Shown here in pieces: positions 11,414 through 21,697 of a DNA stretch of 64,000 bases. The notes beneath the pieces were generated by a model. The model had not been told where the DNA came from. It was given only the letters and a program-made list of their open reading frames with translations, and did not search any database. This DNA is from Phycicoccus sp. (GTDB taxonomy: Bacteria > Actinomycetota > Actinomycetes > Actinomycetales > Dermatophilaceae). How positions within the stretch are numbered: position 1 is the first letter of the stretch; every line of letters starts with the position of its first letter. The stretch spans positions 1 to 64,000 of the forward strand of contig JABBOX010000197.1 in NCBI GenBank assembly GCA_012927555.1, read 5' to 3'. The position numbers and the translations under genes were made by a program.

Positions 11414-12013
11414 TCATGGGGAGTGCCACTGCTGCTGTGCCGCGAGGAGGCCTTCGGCAACCAGCAGCTCGAGCGCGTCGGCGGCGTCGCTGATCAGCAA
11501 GGGCACCTCACTGCGTTCGGTGCTGGCGAAGTCGTGCAGCACGTAGTCCGCGGCATCCATGCGTCCGGGCGGCCGTCCGATGCCGACGCGAACACGCAGA
11601 TAGTCCCTGGTGCCAACCGATTTGGTGATCGAGCGCAGACCGTTGTGGCCGCCCTCGCCGCCGCCGAGCTTGAGCCGTACGTCGGCGAAGGGGATGTCGA
11701 GGTCATCGTGGATCACGACGAGCTGCTCGACGGGAGCCTTATAGAACGACATCAACCCGGCGACCGGCCCGCCGGACTCGTTCATGTAGCTGAGCGGTGT
11801 GGCGATGACAGCCCGGGGTCCGGGCGCGCCGCCGGGCAGGGTGCCGATCCGGACCTCAGCCGCGACCGCACGTGCCTTGTGCGAACGCAGGCCGGCACCG
11901 GCGCGGGCAGCCAGCTCGGCCACCACCATGGCGCCGACGTTGTGCCGGTGACCGGCATACGACGGTCCAGGGTTGCCCAGTCCGACGATCAGCCAAGGGG
12001 TCATCGCGTCCAT
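11414..12013 (-). CDS. pth: Peptidyl-tRNA hydrolase
   Basis: [29 protein letters not shown]. Confidence 0.95.
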   Translation of the reverse strand: MDAMTPWLIVGLGNPGPSYAGHRHNVGAMVVAELAARAGAGLRSHKARAVAAEVRIGTLPGGAPGPRAVIATPLSYMNESGGPVAGLMSFYKAPVEQLVVIHDDLDIPFADVRLKLGGGEGGHNGLRSITKSVGTRDYLRVRVGIGRPPGRMDAADYVLHDFASTERSEVPLLISDAADALELLVAEGLLAAQQQWHSP

Positions 12014-12036
12014 TCCGGTTCGACGTACACGCTGGT

Positions 12037-12069
12037 TGACCCGGTCCTGACGGTGTCAGGACCGGGTCA
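12037..12069 (-). terminator. Perfect 15-bp hairpin (3-nt loop) between rplY and pth, terminator-like
   Basis: TGACCCGGTCCTGAC GGT GTCAGGACCGGGTCA just past the rplY stop; no U-tract. Confidence 0.65.
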
Positions 12070-12081
12070 CAGGCAGTTCGC

Positions 12082-12765
12082 TCAGGCCTTGTCGCCCTTG
12101 TCGGCGTCGGCAGCGGGCGCCTCGGCTTCGGTAGCTGCCTCGGCAGCCTCGGCCTCGGCAGCCTCGATGGCCTCCTCGGGCAGGTTGGCTGCGACGTCGG
12201 CGGCAAGCTCGGCTTCGAGCTCCTCGGCGGTGATCGCCTGGGTCACGTTGACGACCAGGATGTCGGCCTCGGTGACCAGTTCGGCGCCCTTGGGCAGCAC
12301 CAGGTCACTGGCGTGGATCCGCGTGCCGGCCTTGAGACCCGCGACGGAGACCTCGAGACGCTCAGGAATGTGCGTGGCCTCGACGGCAAGCTCGACGGTG
12401 TTGTTCTCGAGCGAGACAACGGTGTCGACGGCTGCTTCGCCCACGACGTGGATCGGGACGCCGACGTGGACCTTCTCGCCCTTGCGGACCACGACGAGGT
12501 CGATGTGCTCGATGATCGGCCTGATCGGGTGGCGCTGGATGTCCTTGGCGAGGGCCAGCTGGTCCTTGCCGTCGATCTCGATCGTGAGCAGGACGTTGGC
12601 GACCTTGAGTGCCATCATCGTCTCGTGGCCCGGCAGGGTGATGTGGACCGGCTCGGTGCCGTGGCCGTACATGACGGCGGGAATCTTGTGCTCTCGCCGG
12701 ATGGTGCGAGCAGCGCCCTTGCCGAACTTGGTCCGGGTCTCGGCGACGAGCTTGTTGTCGGTCAT
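12082..12765 (-). CDS. rplY: 50S ribosomal protein L25/general stress protein Ctc
   Basis: MTDNKLVAETRTKFGKGAARTIRREHKIPAVMYGHG; Ala/Glu-rich tail. Confidence 0.93.
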   Translation of the reverse strand: MTDNKLVAETRTKFGKGAARTIRREHKIPAVMYGHGTEPVHITLPGHETMMALKVANVLLTIEIDGKDQLALAKDIQRHPIRPIIEHIDLVVVRKGEKVHVGVPIHVVGEAAVDTVVSLENNTVELAVEATHIPERLEVSVAGLKAGTRIHASDLVLPKGAELVTEADILVVNVTQAITAEELEAELAADVAANLPEEAIEAAEAEAAEAATEAEAPAADADKGDKA

Positions 12766-13083
12766 GGTTCTCCTACGTTGCTTGGTGCGGATCCGCACGC
12801 TGGTGTGGCGCGCATACGCGTGTGGGTCTGGCCTGTCATCTGACTGCGGTGGGCCTCGACGCGGGACGCGGCACGACACCGGTGACCGGCGTGGCAAGCG
12901 CCTCCACCCTGGAGGATCGGGGCGTCTGGCGCCACCGCGTCGATCACGGACTTCTGCATCACCTGATTCGAGCTGAACCAGCTTCAGTCATGCAGTGTCC
13001 CTCGCCGAGGCAACCCGAGAAGTCTAGACGAACCGGCACGGCATTCGGAAATCTCGGCTACCGGCCTGATCGAGGGCCCGCGC

Positions 13084-13950
13084 TCAGGCGGGTCGCAGCG
13101 TCGGAAACAGCTCGCGCGCAGCCGCCCGCAGAACCTCGAGCCGCTCTGGCTCCGCCGGCCAGTCAAGGATGATCTCGGTGAAGCCCACCTCGCGATAGGC
13201 CCTGATCGACTCGGCCATCGCGGCCACCGAGTCGAAGGAGGCTTCGTAGGGCCACACCGAGCGGACCAGTGTGGCGGGGTCACGGCCGATCGCCCGACAG
13301 GCCTCGTCGAGAGCGGCCATCCGGGGAACCACGGTCTCGACCGGGCCCCGGGTGTTCCAGACCTCGGCGTGGGCGGCGGTGAGGGCGAGCATCCGAGGGC
13401 CCTTGCACCCGATGGTCACCGGCAGGCGCGGGGACTGCAGCGGCTTCGGCGCGAAGGGTGTGTCACGGGTGGGGTAGTAGTGGCCGTTGAAGTCGGTACG
13501 CCGCTGGGCCTGCAGCTGCTCGAGCAGGTCGAGGGTCTCGGCGAACCGGTCCACCCGCTCGCCGGGCCCGGGGAAGTCGAAGCCGTAGGCCTCGTGCTCG
13601 CGCTCCCACCAGCCCGCGCCGAGCCCGAGCTCGAGGCGACCTCCGGAGATGTGGTCGACAGTGACCGCCTGCTTGGCCAGCACCGATGGGTGACGGTAGG
13701 TGTTGCCGGTGACCATCAGGCCGACGCGGATCCGGCTGGTGGCCATGGCGAGCGCGGCGAGCGCGGTCCACCCCTCGAACATCGGGGCGTCCTCGTCGTC
13801 GCCGCCGGCCATGAAGTGATCGGTCAGCCAGGCCGAGTCGAAGCCCAGGGCCTCGATCTCCTGCCACTGCTCGACCACGCCGGACCACGGCGGCGCCTGC
13901 TCGGTAACCGCGCCGAAACGGATCGGACGCGCGGTCTGTGCACCCGGCAT
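13084..13950 (-). CDS. F420-dependent LLM-class oxidoreductase (luciferase-like)
   Basis: GRLELGLGAGWWEREHEAYGFDFPGPGERVDRFAETLDLL. Confidence 0.85.
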   Translation of the reverse strand: MPGAQTARPIRFGAVTEQAPPWSGVVEQWQEIEALGFDSAWLTDHFMAGGDDEDAPMFEGWTALAALAMATSRIRVGLMVTGNTYRHPSVLAKQAVTVDHISGGRLELGLGAGWWEREHEAYGFDFPGPGERVDRFAETLDLLEQLQAQRRTDFNGHYYPTRDTPFAPKPLQSPRLPVTIGCKGPRMLALTAAHAEVWNTRGPVETVVPRMAALDEACRAIGRDPATLVRSVWPYEASFDSVAAMAESIRAYREVGFTEIILDWPAEPERLEVLRAAARELFPTLRPA

Positions 13951-14013
13951 ACGGGAACGCTCCCAGAGTTGGTTGGGCGGGATCGGTGTGGAGCTGTGTC
14001 AGCGGTGGGTGTG

Positions 14014-14994
14014 TCAGCTGGGCATGTCGAACAGGCTGGTGACTGAACCGTCCTCGAAGACCTCACGGATCGCCTGGCTGAGCAGCGGGGCGATCGACAG
14101 CTCGGTGAGCTTGTCGAAGTGACGCTCGGGGGGGATGGGCAACGTGTTGGTGACGATGATCTCGCGGACGTTGCAGTTCTTGAGCCGGTCAACCGCGGGG
14201 CCGGACAGGATCGCGTGCGTGGCCGCGATGATGACGTCGGTCGCACCAGCCTCGAGGAGCGCGTCGGCCGCCTTGGTGATCGTTCCAGCGGTGTCGATCA
14301 TGTCGTCGACCAGGATGCAGGTCCGGCCCTTGACCTCACCGACGACGCGGTTGGCCACGACCTCGTTGGGACGGGTGATGTCGCGGGTCTTGTGGATGAA
14401 CGCCAGCGGTGCGTCGCCCAGACGCTTGGACCACTGCTCGGCAACCTTGATTCGGCCGGCATCCGGCGACACGACGGCCAGCTGTTCCTTGCCGTACTTC
14501 TTGCGGACGTACTTCGACAGGATGGGCAGCGCCACGAGGTGGTCGACCGGTCCGTCGAAATACCCCTGGATCTGGTCGGCGTGCAGGTCCACGGACATCA
14601 GCCGGTCGGCGCCCGCGGTCTTGAACAGGTCGGCGATCAGCCGTGCCGAGATCGGCTCGCGGCCACGGTGCTTCTTGTCCTGCCGCGAGTAGCCGTAGTA
14701 CGGCATGACGACGGTGATCCGCTTGGCCGAGGCACGTTTGAGCGCATCGACCATGAGCAGGTGCTCCATGATCCACTCGTTGACCGGAGCGGTGTGGCTC
14801 TGGATGACGAAAGCGTCCGAGCCACGGACCGACTCCTCGTAGCGCACGTACATCTCGCTGTTGGCGAACTCGAAGGCCGACGTGGGGACGAGGTTCGTGC
14901 CCAGCTGGTAGGCCACTTCCTCGGCGAGCTGGGGGTTGGCCCTGCCGGAGAAGACCATGAGGGTTTTCTCCGTCGTACGCTTCAGTCCGCTCAT
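14014..14994 (-). CDS. prs: Ribose-phosphate pyrophosphokinase
   Basis: [38 protein letters not shown]. Confidence 0.97.
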   Translation of the reverse strand: MSGLKRTTEKTLMVFSGRANPQLAEEVAYQLGTNLVPTSAFEFANSEMYVRYEESVRGSDAFVIQSHTAPVNEWIMEHLLMVDALKRASAKRITVVMPYYGYSRQDKKHRGREPISARLIADLFKTAGADRLMSVDLHADQIQGYFDGPVDHLVALPILSKYVRKKYGKEQLAVVSPDAGRIKVAEQWSKRLGDAPLAFIHKTRDITRPNEVVANRVVGEVKGRTCILVDDMIDTAGTITKAADALLEAGATDVIIAATHAILSGPAVDRLKNCNVREIIVTNTLPIPPERHFDKLTELSIAPLLSQAIREVFEDGSVTSLFDMPS

Positions 14995-16499
14995 GTGGTG
15001 GCGTTCCCTTCGGGGACGTTGATCGAGGTTTCAGGAGCGATGGTTGAGTCTTGGTCGGCGCCTGCTGAGTCTTGACCGGCGGCTTCGGCGGCTTCGGCGG
15101 CCTGCGCGGACGCGGTGCCCGGACGCTTGTTCAGCACCCAGCCCAGCAGATTGCGTTGTGGCGCAACGTTGATGGCCAGGGCGCCGGGCGGGACATCCTG
15201 ACGGACGACGGTCCCGGCACCGGTGTAGGCCCCGTCGCCCACGGTCACCGGCGCGACGAACATGTTGTCGGAGCCGGTGCGGCAGTGGCTGCCGATCGTG
15301 CTGCGCGACTTGTTGACCCCGTCGTAGTTGACGAAGACGCTCGACGCTCCGATGTTGGAGTGCTCGCCGATCGTGGCGTCCCCGACATAGGTCAGGTGCG
15401 GCACCTTGGACCCGGCGCCGATCTGGGCGTTCTTGGTCTCGACGAAGGTACCGATCTTGCCCTCGGCGCCGAGGTCGGTGCCCGGGCGAAGGTAGGAGAA
15501 GGGCCCGACCATGGCTCCGGCGCCGATGATGGCCGAGAACCCATGCGTGCGTATGACGGACGCGCCGTTGCCGATCTCGACATCGGTGAGCGTGGTGTCG
15601 GGTCCGAGGACGACATCGTCACCGATCGTGCTGGCGCCGTGGATCTGGGTCTGCGGGTGGATCGTCACGTCGCGGCCGAGCGTGACGTCAGCGTCGATCC
15701 ACGTCGTCGCCGGGTCGACGACGGTCACTCCGGCGCGCATCCAGCGCTCGACGATCCGGCGGTTGAGCTCGGCACCGAGCCGCGCCAGCTGAACACGGTC
15801 GTTGACACCCTCGGTCTGCCACACGTCCTCGACCAGATGCGCGCTCACCCTGAGGCCTTCGGCGCGGACGATCCCCAGCACGTCAGTGAGGTACTTCTCG
15901 CCCTGCGCGTTGTCCGTGCCCACCTGGGCCAGCGCCTTGCGCAGGACCGGGGCGTCGAACGCGTAGAGGCCGGAGTTGATCTCGGTGATCTCCAGCTGTC
16001 CGGCGGTGGCGTCCTTCTGCTCAACGATGCCCTCGACCAAGCCGTCTGTGGCGCGAACGATGCGGCCATAGCCGAATGGGTCGGGCAACGTCGCAGTGAT
16101 CACCGTGGCGGCGCTACCACTCGCAACGTGCGCCTCGAACAGCCCACGCAGGGTCTCAGCGGTGAGCAGGGGCACGTCGCCACTCGTCACCAACACCGTT
16201 CCCTCGAGGTCTGCCGGCAGCACGTCGAGTGCACACTCGGTGGCCCGGCCGGTGCCCATGACCTCGTCCTGGTCGGCGATGATCGCATCGGCGTCGACCG
16301 TGGCGATGTGGGCGGCCACGAGCTCGCGTCCGTGGCGGACCACGATGGCAAGATGCTGGGGATCCGCGCCTCGCGCGGCGGCGATCGCATGGCCGAGCAG
16401 GGTGCGCCCCCCGATCGCATGCAGGACCTTGGGGGTGGCCGACTTCATCCGGGTGCCCTCACCTGCGGCGAGGACGATGACAGCGGCCGGGCGGGACAT
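14991..16499 (-). CDS. glmU: Bifunctional UDP-GlcNAc pyrophosphorylase / GlcN-1-P acetyltransferase
   Basis: [25 protein letters not shown]; left-handed beta-helix hexapeptide repeats. Confidence 0.96.
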   Translation of the reverse strand: MSRPAAVIVLAAGEGTRMKSATPKVLHAIGGRTLLGHAIAAARGADPQHLAIVVRHGRELVAAHIATVDADAIIADQDEVMGTGRATECALDVLPADLEGTVLVTSGDVPLLTAETLRGLFEAHVASGSAATVITATLPDPFGYGRIVRATDGLVEGIVEQKDATAGQLEITEINSGLYAFDAPVLRKALAQVGTDNAQGEKYLTDVLGIVRAEGLRVSAHLVEDVWQTEGVNDRVQLARLGAELNRRIVERWMRAGVTVVDPATTWIDADVTLGRDVTIHPQTQIHGASTIGDDVVLGPDTTLTDVEIGNGASVIRTHGFSAIIGAGAMVGPFSYLRPGTDLGAEGKIGTFVETKNAQIGAGSKVPHLTYVGDATIGEHSNIGASSVFVNYDGVNKSRSTIGSHCRTGSDNMFVAPVTVGDGAYTGAGTVVRQDVPPGALAINVAPQRNLLGWVLNKRPGTASAQAAEAAEAAGQDSAGADQDSTIAPETSINVPEGNATT

Positions 16500-16634
16500 G
16501 GTCACGCGTATGAGCTCCTGAATGGTCGGAGTCGGTGCTGACGAACGCACCCTTGCCATCTCAGCCCGCGAGGGGAAAGTCGTGCTGCAAACTGGGGTGG
16601 GCTGCCGGCCTCATGATACCTGCCAACACCGCCC

Positions 16635-16716
16635 TTGCTCATTTCAGACCGCCTTGCTCAGCTCAGGCCGGTTCTTGGACCAAAGATCGGCGCCAAGAGC
16701 AGTTTGAAATGAGCAA
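16635..16716. repeat. Dispersed hairpin repeat, copy 1 (three-armed variant)
   Basis: TTGCTCATTTCAGACC...AGTTTGAAATGAGCAA outer inverted repeat plus an internal extra arm TTGCTCAGCTCAGGCCGG; same family as 25862-25945 and 57375-57439. Confidence 0.75.
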
Positions 16717-16738
16717 TGGCCAGATGTGGGTTGAACGG

Positions 16739-16817
16739 CTCCCCGGGAAGGAATCGAACCTTCGTCGCTAATCCTGATTCAAAGTCAGGCGGGCCCTGCC
16801 AGCAGACCAACCGGGGA
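16739..16817 (-). tRNA. tRNA-Gln (anticodon UUG), slightly unusual arms
   Basis: TCCCCGG/CCGGGGA acceptor with U1-A72 and G73; anticodon loop CTTTGAA; T-arm GAAGG TTCGATT CCTTC; adjacent to glmU. Confidence 0.8.
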
Positions 16818-16907
16818 ACGCCCGCTCGCGCGGGGCTTCGGCAAGGGTAGTGGACCGTGACAGCCGACACGGAATCGCCGGAGCGCCGGTATTGGAGTGC
16901 AGAGGTC

Positions 16908-17864
16908 TCAGCGGATTGCCGCCAGGCGGCGGCGCACCTCGAGAGCATCCTGGGTCTGCCAGTCGGTGTGGTCGTTCCGCCACCCTTCGAGGTCCCGGAA
17001 CTGTGGCGCCTGGTTGGCCATGGCGTGACCGATGACGTTGCCCGAGCTGATGCCGTATCTGCGCTGCAGCGAGCGGATCAGAGCCAGCACCGCTCCGATC
17101 TGAGCTGGTCGACCGAGGATCTGTTGATCGGCCCACGTCGAGCTGTGTCCGTAGGTTCGCTGAACCATCTCGATGCCGATCGCCCGGTCGTTCAGGCCGA
17201 TGACGTGCCGGCATCGGATGTTCGTCGGCACGATCTGCCACACGTCCCCGTTCTGGGCCACGATGTAGTGCGCGCACGTGCCAGGCAGCTCCCCGAGGTT
17301 GGGAGAGTCGTTCGCGAACGTGTTGCGAGCCGACGACGCCGTATCGGACTCGGTGAAGTGCAGGACGATCATCGACGGGCTGAGCTGCCAGGAGCTGACG
17401 CCGTAGTGTCGCAAGGAGTACTGCGCCATCTCGTCCTTGCGGTGCTGAGGGAAGGCGATGTACATCGGCACCAGATGCAGCGACGACGTGCTCGTGACGC
17501 CCGGCGCGGCGACGATCGTCGGTATGGCGGCCGGTGCAGGCGCGATGGGCGCGGGCCGCACCGCCGAAGTCGCCATCGTGGCTGATGGCTTCGACGACCC
17601 GACACGGGTCGGGGTGGACGATGAGAGACTTGGGGTCGTCGACGTGATGGAGTCCGAGGGCTCCGGCATCGTCGGGGCTGACGCCGGTTCAGGCGCGGAC
17701 GGGGTGGCGCTCAGGCTCGCCGAACCGCCTTCGCCAGCACAGCCGGCAACAACGATCGAAAGAGCCGCCGCACCCGCAAGGGAGCGAGCGGCATACCAAC
17801 GGGCATGTCTCACACCGACACACGCTAGCGAATGAACCACCGCAGAGAGGTCGACGTTCGACAT
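16908..17864 (-). CDS. N-acetylmuramoyl-L-alanine amidase (Amidase_2/PGRP-like) lipoprotein
   Basis: MIVLHFTESDTASSARNTF, CAHYIVAQNGDVWQIVP, NVIGHAMANQAPQFRDLEGW; lipobox VVAGC; start may be a later GTG. Confidence 0.75.
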   Translation of the reverse strand: MSNVDLSAVVHSLACVGVRHARWYAARSLAGAAALSIVVAGCAGEGGSASLSATPSAPEPASAPTMPEPSDSITSTTPSLSSSTPTRVGSSKPSATMATSAVRPAPIAPAPAAIPTIVAAPGVTSTSSLHLVPMYIAFPQHRKDEMAQYSLRHYGVSSWQLSPSMIVLHFTESDTASSARNTFANDSPNLGELPGTCAHYIVAQNGDVWQIVPTNIRCRHVIGLNDRAIGIEMVQRTYGHSSTWADQQILGRPAQIGAVLALIRSLQRRYGISSGNVIGHAMANQAPQFRDLEGWRNDHTDWQTQDALEVRRRLAAIR

Positions 17865-17870
17865 GATGGC

Positions 17871-18533
17871 ATGGTGACCCAAGCACACGAGACCACAGCT
17901 GCGACAGCAGCCCGTTCCCGGATGACCGGGAAGCAGCGGCGCGAGCAACTGCTCGAGGTCGGCCGGAAACTGTTTGCGGACAAGGGCTTCGAAGCCACGA
18001 CGGTCGAAGAGATCGCGGCCAAGGCGGGGGTCTCGAAGCCGGTTGTCTACGAGCACTTCGGCGGCAAAGAGGGCCTGTACGCCGTCGTCGTCGACCGTGA
18101 GATCCGTTCCCTGCTGGACGGCATGACCGGGGCACTCAGCACCGACGGGCACGCACGGGTGCTCCTCGAGCAGGCGGCGCTGGCCCTGCTGGACTACGTC
18201 GAGAACTCCACGGACGGCTTCCGGATCCTGGTGCGCGACTCACCTGCCGGTCAGGCGACGGGGTCCTTCGCCAGTCTGCTCAGCGACGTCGCCTCCCAGG
18301 TCGAGCACATCCTCGCGGCCGAGTTCAAGCACCAGAAGCTCGATCCCAAGACCGCGCCGATCTACGCGCAGATGCTGGTCGGCATGGTGGCGTTGACCGG
18401 TCAGTGGTGGATGGACTCACGCAAGTTCAAGAAGGCCGACGTCGCGGCGCACCTGGTCAACCTGGCTTGGAACGGGCTGTCCGGGATCAAACCCAAGCCG
18501 ACCCTGCGCACCGTGACGAAGTCACCGAACTAG
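17871..18533 (+). CDS. TetR/AcrR family transcriptional regulator
   Basis: GRKLFADKGFEATTVEEIAAKAGVSKPVVYEHFGGKEGLY HTH. Confidence 0.92.
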   Translation: MVTQAHETTAATAARSRMTGKQRREQLLEVGRKLFADKGFEATTVEEIAAKAGVSKPVVYEHFGGKEGLYAVVVDREIRSLLDGMTGALSTDGHARVLLEQAALALLDYVENSTDGFRILVRDSPAGQATGSFASLLSDVASQVEHILAAEFKHQKLDPKTAPIYAQMLVGMVALTGQWWMDSRKFKKADVAAHLVNLAWNGLSGIKPKPTLRTVTKSPN

Positions 18534-19186
18534 CTCACTGCAGCTCTGAGTAACCGGCGCACCTCTTCGATACTCACCTGTTCGAAGTGCTCGTAGTGCT
18601 GCCCCACGCTGCCGAAGTACCGCGGCTTCTCGACGCAGATGACATCGTCGAAGCAGGACCACAGGCTGTCGCAGGTGTCGGGAGGCGCGGTCGCGGTCGC
18701 AAGGATGACAGGCCCTGCCCCTCGACGCTGCAGCACACCTGCAGCAGCTCGAGCGGTCGCTCCCGTCGCCACACCGTCATCGACCACGACGACCATCCGG
18801 CCGATCACGTCGAGAGGACCGCCGGCCGGCCGCAGCTCGGCCACCACCTGCTCGACCTCACGCGAAGCCTTGCGAATCAAGGAGTCCAGCTCGTCCGGGC
18901 TCACCCCGCTGGATGCGACAACGTCGTCATTGAGCACCACCGCGCCATTCTCACCGACCGCGCCCATCGCCAGCTCGGGCTGCCAGGGGACACCGATCTT
19001 GCGGACGACGAGCACATCCAGTGGCGCGCCCAGGGCCTTCGCCACCAGGGCGGCCACAGGGACGCCACCACGCGGGAGCCCCAGCACGACGGTTCGCGCC
19101 TCGTCCATCGGGTACGAGGACGAACCAAGCCGGTCGGCGACCAGCTCAGCCAGCTGACGCCCCGCATCGGTCCGGTCCCGGAACAC
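18530..19186 (-). CDS. Phosphoribosyltransferase
   Basis: VVVVDDGVATGATARAAAGVLQRRGA PRPP-binding motif. Confidence 0.85.
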   Translation of the reverse strand: MFRDRTDAGRQLAELVADRLGSSSYPMDEARTVVLGLPRGGVPVAALVAKALGAPLDVLVVRKIGVPWQPELAMGAVGENGAVVLNDDVVASSGVSPDELDSLIRKASREVEQVVAELRPAGGPLDVIGRMVVVVDDGVATGATARAAAGVLQRRGAGPVILATATAPPDTCDSLWSCFDDVICVEKPRYFGSVGQHYEHFEQVSIEEVRRLLRAAVS

Positions 19187-19247
19187 CCTTCAAGTCTGCT
19201 CCCGGGCACGCGGTCCGGTACAGAACCTCGCGCTGGCCGGCTAAACC

Positions 19248-19263
19248 ATCTTGATATCAAGAT
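19248..19263. promoter_or_regulatory. Perfect palindrome ATCTTGATATCAAGAT, candidate MarR operator
   Basis: 16-bp self-complementary site about 20 bp upstream of the marR-like ATG and in the divergent intergenic region. Confidence 0.6.
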
Positions 19264-19283
19264 TCTCGATGTAAACTTTGATC

Positions 19284-19784
19284 ATGTCCGCCACCCCAGC
19301 CGACGACGTCGACCGCATCGTCGAGGCCTGGCATCGTGAGCTGCCTGACCGCGACTTCGCGCCGCTGCACGTCCTGTCGCGCGTCTCACGACTCGCCCGC
19401 CACCTCGACCGCGCGCGCGGTTCGGCCTTCGCCGAGCACGGCCTCGAGCGCTGGGAGTTCGACGTCCTGTCCGCGCTGCGACGAGCCGGCGTGCCATACG
19501 AGCTCTCGCCCGGGCAGCTGGTCGCGCAGACGTTGGTGACCAGCGGGACCATGACCAACCGCGTCGACCGGCTCACCGCGCGTGGACTGGTGGGTCGCGG
19601 CCCGGATCCGAACGACCGACGCGGCGTGAAGGTGACGCTGACCAAGGCCGGCCGCATCGTCGTTGACGGCGCCATGACCGATCTGCTCGACCGCGAACGC
19701 ACCCTGCTCCGCCCGCTCGAACCTGCGGAGCAGGACCAGCTCGCGGAGCTCTTGCGTCGGCTCCTGTCGCCGTTCGACCTCTGA
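19284..19784 (+). CDS. MarR family transcriptional regulator
   Basis: LVAQTLVTSGTMTNRVDRLTARGLVGRGPDPNDRRGVKVTLTKAGR wHTH; TTG start at 19278 also possible. Confidence 0.9.
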   Translation: MSATPADDVDRIVEAWHRELPDRDFAPLHVLSRVSRLARHLDRARGSAFAEHGLERWEFDVLSALRRAGVPYELSPGQLVAQTLVTSGTMTNRVDRLTARGLVGRGPDPNDRRGVKVTLTKAGRIVVDGAMTDLLDRERTLLRPLEPAEQDQLAELLRRLLSPFDL

Positions 19785-19826
19785 CGTCGGACCTGCAACG
19801 TCGGATCTGCAACGTCGGATCTGCAA
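19785..19826. repeat. 14-bp direct repeat x3 (CGTCGGAYCTGCAA)
   Basis: Starts immediately after the marR stop codon. Confidence 0.85.
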
Positions 19827-19864
19827 CGTCGCCGGATCGACGAATCTCGACCCAGAACGCCAGG

Positions 19865-21691
19865 TCAGCCGATGATCTCGGCTACCGAAAGCCACTCGAG
19901 CTCGAGGGCCTCTCGTTCGTCAACGATGGCGCGAAGCTTGTCGTTCAGCCTCAGGACAGCAGTGTGATCGGCAGCCTTGGCCGCCATCTCGAGGTGAATC
20001 TTGTCCTCCTGCGCGGCCAGTTTGGTCAGCAATCGATCGATCCGGTTGAGGTCCTTCTTCGCGTCGCGCAGCTCTGCGGCCGACGGCCCGGTGGACGCTG
20101 CCCGCGAGGCAGCCACACGCGAGCCTCCCGACCCCGCTGAAGTGCCTGATGCCGCCGAGGAAGCGCGGGCGGCCCGCCGCAGATCGAGGTACTGCTCGAC
20201 CCCGCCCGGCAGGTCCCGGATCCCGCCGTCGCCGAGCATCGCGACCTGGCGGTCACACATGCGCTCGAGCAGATAGCGGTCGTGGGAGACGACCAGCAGG
20301 GTCCCCGCCCAGCCGTCGAGCACGTCCTCCATGGAGGTCAGCGTCTCGATGTCGAGGTCGTTGGTCGGTTCGTCCAGGATCAGCACGTTGGGCTCGGCCA
20401 TGAGCAGGCGAAGGAACTGCAGACGCCGACGCTCACCTCCGGACAGGTCGGAGACGCGGGTCTGCTGACGGCCGCCGCTGAATCCCAGCCGCTTGGCCAG
20501 CTGGCTCGCGCTGACGTCCTTGTCCCCCAGCCGGGTGAACTGCTTGACGTCCTCGATGGCCTCGATGACCCTCCAGTCGTCGAACTTGTCGAGCTCTCGG
20601 ACCTCCTGGGTGAGGTAGGCCATCGATACCGTCTTGCCAACCTTTCGTTTGCCGGCCGACAGCGGCAGGTCCCCGTAGATCGCCCGCATCAGCGTGGACT
20701 TGCCGGAACCGTTGACCCCGACGATGCCGATGCGGTCCCCCGGCGCGAGTCGCCAGGTCACCCGGTCGAGCAGGCGCCGGTCACCGAAGGACACCGTGGC
20801 GTCAACCAGGTCGACGACATCCTTGCCCAGCCTGGTCGTGGCAAAACGCACCAGCGACACCTCGTCGCGAGCAGCCGGCTCGTCCCCGATCAGCTCGTAG
20901 GCCGCGTCGATCCGGAACTTCGGCTTGGTCGAACGAGCCTGGGCACCGCGGCGCAGCCACGCCAGCTCCTTGCGCAGCAGGTTGGTGCGACGCTCCTCCG
21001 TCACCTCTGCCACGCGGTCGCGCTCCGCCTTGGCGAGCACGTATGCCGCGTAGCCGCCCTCGTAGGAGCTCACCCCGCCGTCGACGACCTCCCAGGTGGT
21101 GGTGGCCACCTCGTCCAGGAACCAGCGATCGTGGGTGACCGCCACCACGGCCGTGCCCGGACGGGTACGCCGGGTGGCCAGGTGATTGGCCAGCCACGCC
21201 ACACCTTCGACATCGAGGTGGTTGGTCGGCTCATCCAGGAGCAGCAGGTCGGGGTCGGCCGCGAGCAGGCCGGCGAGCGCGAGCCGGCGACGCTCACCAC
21301 CGGACAGCGGGCCCACGATCGCCTCGAGCCCGCCCACGTCCGGGGCGTCGATGCCGCCGAGCAGTCCATCGAGGATGTCGCGGATGCGTGCGTCGCCAGC
21401 CCAGACGTGCTCGGGCAGGTCCCCCAGCACCGCCTTGCGGATCGTCGCCTCAGGGTCAAGGGTGTCGACCTGGGTGAGCATGCCGATGGTCAGCGTCCCG
21501 ACCATGGTGACGCGCCCCTCGTCCACCGGCTGAAGACCGGCAAGCACTCGCAACAAGGTGGTCTTGCCGCCGCCGTTGCGTCCTACGACGCCAACGCGGG
21601 TATCGCTGCTGACCCCGAGGGACACGCCGTCGAGGATGTGGGTCGTGCCGAGCGCCAACGAGGCGCGCTCGACCGAGACGAGATTGGCCAT
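19865..21691 (-). CDS. ABC-F family ATP-binding cassette protein
   Basis: Two NBDs (GRNGGGKTTLLRVL, GVNGSGKSTLMRAI) with LSGGERRRL signatures, no TMD. Confidence 0.93.
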   Translation of the reverse strand: MANLVSVERASLALGTTHILDGVSLGVSSDTRVGVVGRNGGGKTTLLRVLAGLQPVDEGRVTMVGTLTIGMLTQVDTLDPEATIRKAVLGDLPEHVWAGDARIRDILDGLLGGIDAPDVGGLEAIVGPLSGGERRRLALAGLLAADPDLLLLDEPTNHLDVEGVAWLANHLATRRTRPGTAVVAVTHDRWFLDEVATTTWEVVDGGVSSYEGGYAAYVLAKAERDRVAEVTEERRTNLLRKELAWLRRGAQARSTKPKFRIDAAYELIGDEPAARDEVSLVRFATTRLGKDVVDLVDATVSFGDRRLLDRVTWRLAPGDRIGIVGVNGSGKSTLMRAIYGDLPLSAGKRKVGKTVSMAYLTQEVRELDKFDDWRVIEAIEDVKQFTRLGDKDVSASQLAKRLGFSGGRQQTRVSDLSGGERRRLQFLRLLMAEPNVLILDEPTNDLDIETLTSMEDVLDGWAGTLLVVSHDRYLLERMCDRQVAMLGDGGIRDLPGGVEQYLDLRRAARASSAASGTSAGSGGSRVAASRAASTGPSAAELRDAKKDLNRIDRLLTKLAAQEDKIHLEMAAKAADHTAVLRLNDKLRAIVDEREALELEWLSVAEIIG

Positions 21692-21697
21692 CTGAGC

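Noticed and set aside
15060-15110. GGCTTCGGC repeats near the glmU 3' end
   Set aside because: In-frame Ala/Glu-rich tail of GlmU; ordinary low complexity
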